This document shows positions 60,916 to 64,000 of a DNA stretch of 64,000 bases, one piece after another. Under the pieces are notes generated by a model that did not search any database, was not told the DNA's origin, and saw only the letters and a program-made list of their open reading frames with translations. How positions within the stretch are numbered: position 1 is the first letter of the stretch; every line of letters begins with the position of its first letter. This DNA comes from Mycetocola tolaasinivorans. Its GTDB lineage: Bacteria > Actinomycetota > Actinomycetes > Actinomycetales > Microbacteriaceae. A program made the translations under genes and the position numbers. The stretch spans positions 53,939-117,938 of the forward strand of contig NZ_RCUX01000011.1 in assembly GCF_003667565.1 (NCBI RefSeq), given 5' to 3'.

Positions 60916-60955
60916 ACACGAAAGGCCGCTCCGGTGAGGGAGCGGCCTTTCGTGT
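60916..60955 (-). terminator. Terminator after the HTH gene
   Basis: 17-bp perfect stem ACACGAAAGGCCGCTCC with a six-base loop. It separates the rtcB-HTH unit from the tRNA/late region. Confidence 0.8.
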
Positions 60956-61000
60956 GACTATTCAGGTTCTGGTACCTGGGATAGTTCTTCGACATGTCGA

Positions 61001-61231
61001 TCATACATCATCAGAGTTACCCTTGTCACCTTTGTTTTTCAGGCGGCCCTTCCCCCGCCTGCGAGACATGACTGCGTAGAGCTCTTCCACGTCAGGCATG
61101 TATACCTGACCGCCGATGCACTCTAGCCGGTCATCGCGGATCCATCCGTAGATCGTTTTGCGGGTTCGGCCGATTATGGCCGCGGCGTCCTTGACGGTGG
61201 CCCATGCCTGGACCTGCCCCCGTTCGGTCAT
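61001..61231 (-). CDS. Small helix-turn-helix DNA-binding protein (excisionase/MerR-like)
   Basis: 76 aa. WATVKDAAAIIGRTRKTIYG followed by WIRDDRLECIGGQ is an HTH_17 winged-helix pattern found in excisionases and small phage regulators; the tail is basic (RRRGKGRLKNKGDKG). Start overlaps the rtcB stop (TAATG), so it is co-expressed with rtcB. Excisionase or middle-gene regulator cannot be separated by sequence. Confidence 0.75.
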   Translation of the reverse strand: MTERGQVQAWATVKDAAAIIGRTRKTIYGWIRDDRLECIGGQVYMPDVEELYAVMSRRRGKGRLKNKGDKGNSDDV

Positions 61232-62406
61232 TAGTCTCCCTTCACGTTGACGATCTGCCGCAGGGTGTGCCGAATCGTGACCAGGTCCTTCGAGTCCTCC
61301 ATAACCACGTCGATGTCCTTGTACGCCGCGGGGATCTCATCGATAAACGCGTCGGTGTCGCGGTACTCGATCCCGGCCATTGCCTCGCGCAGCTGGTCGC
61401 GTGTGAAGGTCTTGCGGGCGGCGCTGCGTGAGTACTCGCGGCCAGCGCCGTGCGGCGACGAGTTCAACGACAGTTTGTTCCCTCGGCCTTCGACCACGTA
61501 CGAGCGAGTGCCCATCGACCCGGGCACCAAGCCGAGCGTTCCTTCCGAGGCGTCGATCGCGCCCTTTCGGGACAGCCACACCGTGCGCCCGAAGTGCTGT
61601 TCGCGGGCGGTGTAGTTGTGGTGGCAGTTGATGCGCTCATGTTCGACCACCGCGGCACCAACCCAAACGGTGAACTGTTCGATGACGCGGTCCATCATTT
61701 CCTCGCGGTTTGCGAGGGCGAAGTCCTGCGCCCACTGCAGCTCAGTGATGTACTGCTCAAACTCCGGCGTGCCCTCCACCAGGTACGCGAGGTCGGGGTG
61801 GGGCAAGGTGATGAAGTTTCGGCGCGCGTAGTCCTGGGCCACCTTGATGTGGTGCTGGGCGATCTTGTTGCCTACGCCTCGTGATCCCGAGTGTAGGAAC
61901 AGCCAGACCCGGTCCTCCTCGTCCAGGGACACCTCGATGAAGTGGTTCCCCGATCCGAGCGTCCCGAGCTGCAGCCGCCAGTTGGCCGCATACTTCGCCG
62001 GGTCGAACTCAGGGTTGGTGCGCCACCCCGCCAGCAGCAGCCCGTTGTTGCGATCGCGCGCGGTCGCGGTCTCGACCTCGTTGTACTTGCCGGCAGAGAG
62101 CGGGATCGCATCCTCAATCGCCCACCGCAGCAAGCCACGGTCGAGGCCGGCAAGATCCTTCTCCGTGAACTGGGTCCGTACTGCGATCATGCCGCAGCCG
62201 ATGTCCACCCCCACCGCGGCAGGGATGATCGCACCCTCGGTCGGGATAACGCTCCCCACGGTGGCGCCCTTCCCGAGGTGAGCATCGGGCATCAGGGCGA
62301 TGTGCGGGAAGATGAACGGCATACTCGATGCCGTCTCGGCCTGCGCGCGGGTGCCGGGCTCGAGGATTGAGGCCCAGTTCATGAGCCGCTTGCTGATCTG
62401 TTCCAT
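61231..62406 (-). CDS. rtcB: RNA-splicing ligase RtcB
   Basis: 391 aa GTP-dependent ligase that joins RNA 2',3'-cyclic phosphate or 3'-phosphate ends to 5'-OH ends, as in tRNA repair. All metal and guanylate residues are visible: Cys71 in GVDIGCGM, His155 in GSGNHFIEV, His172 in LHSGSRG, His262/263 in NCHHNY, and the nucleophile His319 in SSPHGAGR. Slightly shorter than E. coli RtcB (about 408 aa). Start at ATG 62406 with AAGGAG eight bases upstream; ATG 62412 overlaps the preceding stop but is too close to the ribosome site. Followed by the HTH gene. Confidence 0.94.
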   Translation of the reverse strand: MEQISKRLMNWASILEPGTRAQAETASSMPFIFPHIALMPDAHLGKGATVGSVIPTEGAIIPAAVGVDIGCGMIAVRTQFTEKDLAGLDRGLLRWAIEDAIPLSAGKYNEVETATARDRNNGLLLAGWRTNPEFDPAKYAANWRLQLGTLGSGNHFIEVSLDEEDRVWLFLHSGSRGVGNKIAQHHIKVAQDYARRNFITLPHPDLAYLVEGTPEFEQYITELQWAQDFALANREEMMDRVIEQFTVWVGAAVVEHERINCHHNYTAREQHFGRTVWLSRKGAIDASEGTLGLVPGSMGTRSYVVEGRGNKLSLNSSPHGAGREYSRSAARKTFTRDQLREAMAGIEYRDTDAFIDEIPAAYKDIDVVMEDSKDLVTIRHTLRQIVNVKGD

Positions 62407-62408
62407 GG

Positions 62409-63101
62409 TCATTTCTCCTTCGATGTGGTGGTGCCGTGAAAGTAGGAACGCCACCGCACGAGCTCGTCGTACGGTGGCGTCCAGCCGCAGGTTTCCCAAC
62501 GGCATCGGTATTTGGTTTCTTGGTGGAAGTCGCCGGGCGGGGCAACCTCGATGGAGCGGCGCTGACAGCCCGGACAGGGCTGCCGGTGCCGGTGCGGCCT
62601 GTCTCTGGTCGGGTAGACGGAGGCGGCCTTCCCGATGGTCCAGGTGTCGCCGGGCGGGGCGAACAGAGCATCCATGAAGTCGAGGACTTCGATGCTCGCG
62701 GCGATGGTCTCGCCGTGAGCGATGAGGTAGCCGGCGGCGCGTTTGGTCATGCGGTATGCGTGGCCGAGGCTCGTGTATGACGGGAGGCCCGCGGCCAGGC
62801 CCCAGTAGTCCTGGGTGTCGCCGAAATGGCGTGCCCAGTGCACGAGGCTGGACACGATGGTGTCGGCGGCGTCTATCGGGCCGAGATCCATCGGGGCCTG
62901 CGCGAATCCCGGCCCGCCGCCGGACACGATCTCTCGGTCGTACACGGCGGCTTTCAGCGGGGTGTTGAGGGACCGCAGGTGTTCCACCACCCCGGGGGCT
63001 TCCGTGAGCGCCCGGTTCACCTTTGAGGCGCACCGGTCACAGATCAGGAACCCGTGGAGCGCGTCCCGGTCACAGCCCCGCGCACACAGTCTCTCGCTCA
63101 T
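62409..63101 (-). CDS. Prophage protein with zinc-ribbon-like cysteines
   Basis: 230 aa, not recognised. N-terminal CARGCDRDALHGFLICDRCA and C-terminal CPGCQRR with CRWETCGW form two paired-Cys motifs, likely zinc ribbons flanking a helical middle. Directly upstream of rtcB and coupled to it (ATGA), and itself coupled to the gene before it, so it might be an RNA- or DNA-binding partner. Start at ATG 63101. Confidence 0.7.
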   Translation of the reverse strand: MSERLCARGCDRDALHGFLICDRCASKVNRALTEAPGVVEHLRSLNTPLKAAVYDREIVSGGGPGFAQAPMDLGPIDAADTIVSSLVHWARHFGDTQDYWGLAAGLPSYTSLGHAYRMTKRAAGYLIAHGETIAASIEVLDFMDALFAPPGDTWTIGKAASVYPTRDRPHRHRQPCPGCQRRSIEVAPPGDFHQETKYRCRWETCGWTPPYDELVRWRSYFHGTTTSKEK

Positions 63102-63445
63102 CGGGCCCAGAACTTCCACCAGGGCCGCCGCACAGCAACATCGCGCAGTAGATGGGTTTCATCAATCAAGACCACGGACACGCCCGCGCCGCGGATGGTC
63201 TGCTCGGGATGCCCAGCCCATCGGTTGATTGAATCGCTAATCTGGTGGCGATCACGTTCAAGCGCGCTTGCCAGAAAGACCTGCTGCCAATGATCAAGGG
63301 CGAATGAGGCATCGATTTTTGCGAGGGCTTCGATCATGCGTAAGAGCCCCGGGAACAGGTTCGTTCTCGGGGCTCGATATGCGCGGTACCGGCCGCGCTG
63401 TTTCATCTTCGGGAAATGCTCCCGAGTACGTGGCCTAGTCGCCAT
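63098..63445 (-). CDS. Prophage protein, unknown
   Basis: 115 aa, basic N-terminus (MKQRGRYRAYRAPRTN), helical middle (LRMIEALAKIDASFALDHW) and a tail RRPWWKFWAR. Overlaps both neighbours (ATGA with the zinc-ribbon gene). No family seen. Confidence 0.65.
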   Translation of the reverse strand: MATRPRTREHFPKMKQRGRYRAYRAPRTNLFPGLLRMIEALAKIDASFALDHWQQVFLASALERDRHQISDSINRWAGHPEQTIRGAGVSVVLIDETHLLRDVAVRRPWWKFWAR

Positions 63446-63815
63446 TCTTCACCCCTTGTGGTGTCGCAGTGAACCGGATTTCGATGTTCTTGTCGTGGAG
63501 CAGGTGTATCTCTTGCAGGCGGATTTGCCTGGATGCTGTGATCTGGGCGAAGATGCCGACCAGATCGTCGGTTGCGCCGGCGGCCGCCAGGATCAGCGCC
63601 CATTCCAGGCCTTGCTTCGGCTTCACGCCCAGGGCGCGGAACTTCTGCAACGCTTGGGCCTCAATGTGTGTATTTCGCAATCCGTCTTCGAATCCTCGCC
63701 GGTACTCGCTTGCCGAATACCCGCGGGCGTTCTCCCTCGCCTCGGTCGCGAACTTCTCGAACGCCGCCGAGACAGCATCCACGTACGCGGCCAGCAGCCT
63801 AAACAAACGCCTCAT
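63435..63815 (-). CDS. Prophage protein, unknown
   Basis: 126 aa. Contains SASEYRRGFEDGLRNTHIEA in a helical stretch and an end with IEIRFTATPQGVKNGD. Overlaps the next gene by 11 bases and the partial gene before it by ATGA. Not recognised. Confidence 0.65.
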   Translation of the reverse strand: MRRLFRLLAAYVDAVSAAFEKFATEARENARGYSASEYRRGFEDGLRNTHIEAQALQKFRALGVKPKQGLEWALILAAAGATDDLVGIFAQITASRQIRLQEIHLLHDKNIEIRFTATPQGVKNGD

Positions 63816-64000
63816 GCCTTGCCTCCGTCCTTGTTGGCGGCGCGGATCACGTCACGAGTGGACTCCACACGAACCTCATCCGCCACACGCTGCACACGCT
63901 CCCCGTCCTGCACGGGAGACACAGGGGACCATTCGACAGAGGCCACGCGCGGACGCCTCACGACGATGTGCTCGTCTTTGACTCGGGCGGCATATGCCTC
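63812..64000 (-). CDS. Partial prophage gene, 3' end only
   Basis: Open minus-strand frame running off the window edge; the visible 62 residues end VESTRDVIRAANKDGGKA and stop with TGA overlapping the ATG of the next gene (ATGA). The start lies beyond 64,000. Regular codon use and the overlap support a real gene; family unknown. Confidence 0.6.
   Translation of the reverse strand, partial: EAYAARVKDEHIVVRRPRVASVEWSPVSPVQDGERVQRVADEVRVESTRDVIRAANKDGGKA

Larger units (their letters stand above)
39124..64000. mobile_element. Siphovirus prophage (left part; right end outside the window)
   Basis: Starts after tRNA-Val and contains a complete packaging, head, tail and lysis gene set in the standard order on the minus strand (terminase at 58 kb, lysis at 44 kb), preceded by RtcB, HTH and unknown small genes. 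Moron-like genes lie next to the tRNA. No integrase, excisionase with certainty, or repressor is visible, which fits an integrase at the far end. No stop or frameshift is seen in the structural genes, so the element could be functional. Confidence 0.9.

Noticed and set aside
61001..61231. Calling the small HTH protein the prophage excisionase outright
   Set aside because: The HTH_17 pattern is shared by several small regulators and no integrase is in the window to support it.
62407..63033. N-terminal extension that would make RtcB 600 aa
   Set aside because: The extension lies in another frame of the zinc-ribbon gene and is Arg/Pro-rich; RtcB proteins are about 400 aa and a good ribosome site precedes ATG 62406.

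Overview
The window looks like the chromosome of a high-GC Gram-positive actinobacterium, most likely of the Microbacteriaceae. Evidence: GC-rich coding sequence, a mycothiol ligase (mshC), the pafB-pafC-tatA-tatC-helY block, GTG/TTG starts, host tRNA genes without an encoded CCA, and many genes that begin directly after a TANNNT -10 box (leaderless transcription). The family name is inference; no ribosomal RNA is present to test it.

Host part (1-39.1 kb). 0-11 kb: a CaiB-type CoA-transferase, a DnaQ-like exonuclease, trehalose synthase, an alpha/beta hydrolase, a sirtuin, a TrmH-type rRNA/tRNA methylase, a D,D-carboxypeptidase, an SGNH esterase and an SF2 helicase. 11-17 kb: a five-gene iron-siderophore uptake operon (binding lipoprotein, siderophore-interacting reductase, two FecCD permeases, ATPase) behind an IdeR/DtxR box, with an AraC regulator upstream. 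17-22 kb: a RidA-MFS-TetR cassette and a divergent MFS/ArsR-type cassette, each with visible operator dyads. 22.3-22.9 kb: a small BrnT/RHH-like toxin-antitoxin pair. 23-24 kb: two identical tRNA-Leu(GAG) genes separated by a 95-bp tandem repeat array. 24-31.5 kb: M20 peptidase, uppP, mshC, PAC2 protein, HAD phosphatase, trmI, FKBP lipoprotein. 31.6-39 kb: pafB, pafC, tatA, tatC, helY, lnt. The usual actinobacterial Pup-proteasome genes that sit between trmI and pafB are missing.

Prophage part (39.1 kb to the window end). A tRNA-Val(CAC) marks the probable left attachment site. From there to 64,000 the sequence is a siphovirus prophage whose late genes are read on the minus strand: (from 64,000 downward) unknown early/middle genes, RNA ligase RtcB, a small HTH protein, a non-coding gap, a phage tRNA-Leu(CAA) with encoded CCA, small ORFs, HNH nuclease, terminase small and large subunits, portal, MuF-like protein, scaffold, HK97-type capsid, connectors, tail tube, tail chaperones with a -1 frameshift, tape measure, distal tail, minor tail proteins, endolysin, two holin-like membrane proteins, a tail spike and, next to the attachment site, an acyltransferase and a lipoprotein that look like lysogenic-conversion genes. 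No integrase or repressor is visible, so the other end of the prophage lies beyond the window.

The most interesting items are the pairing of RtcB with a phage tRNA-Leu (a candidate tRNA-repair or replacement module), the tRNA-Leu repeat array, the programmed frameshift, the hairpins that punctuate the capsid-tail genes, and the proteasome-less paf locus.
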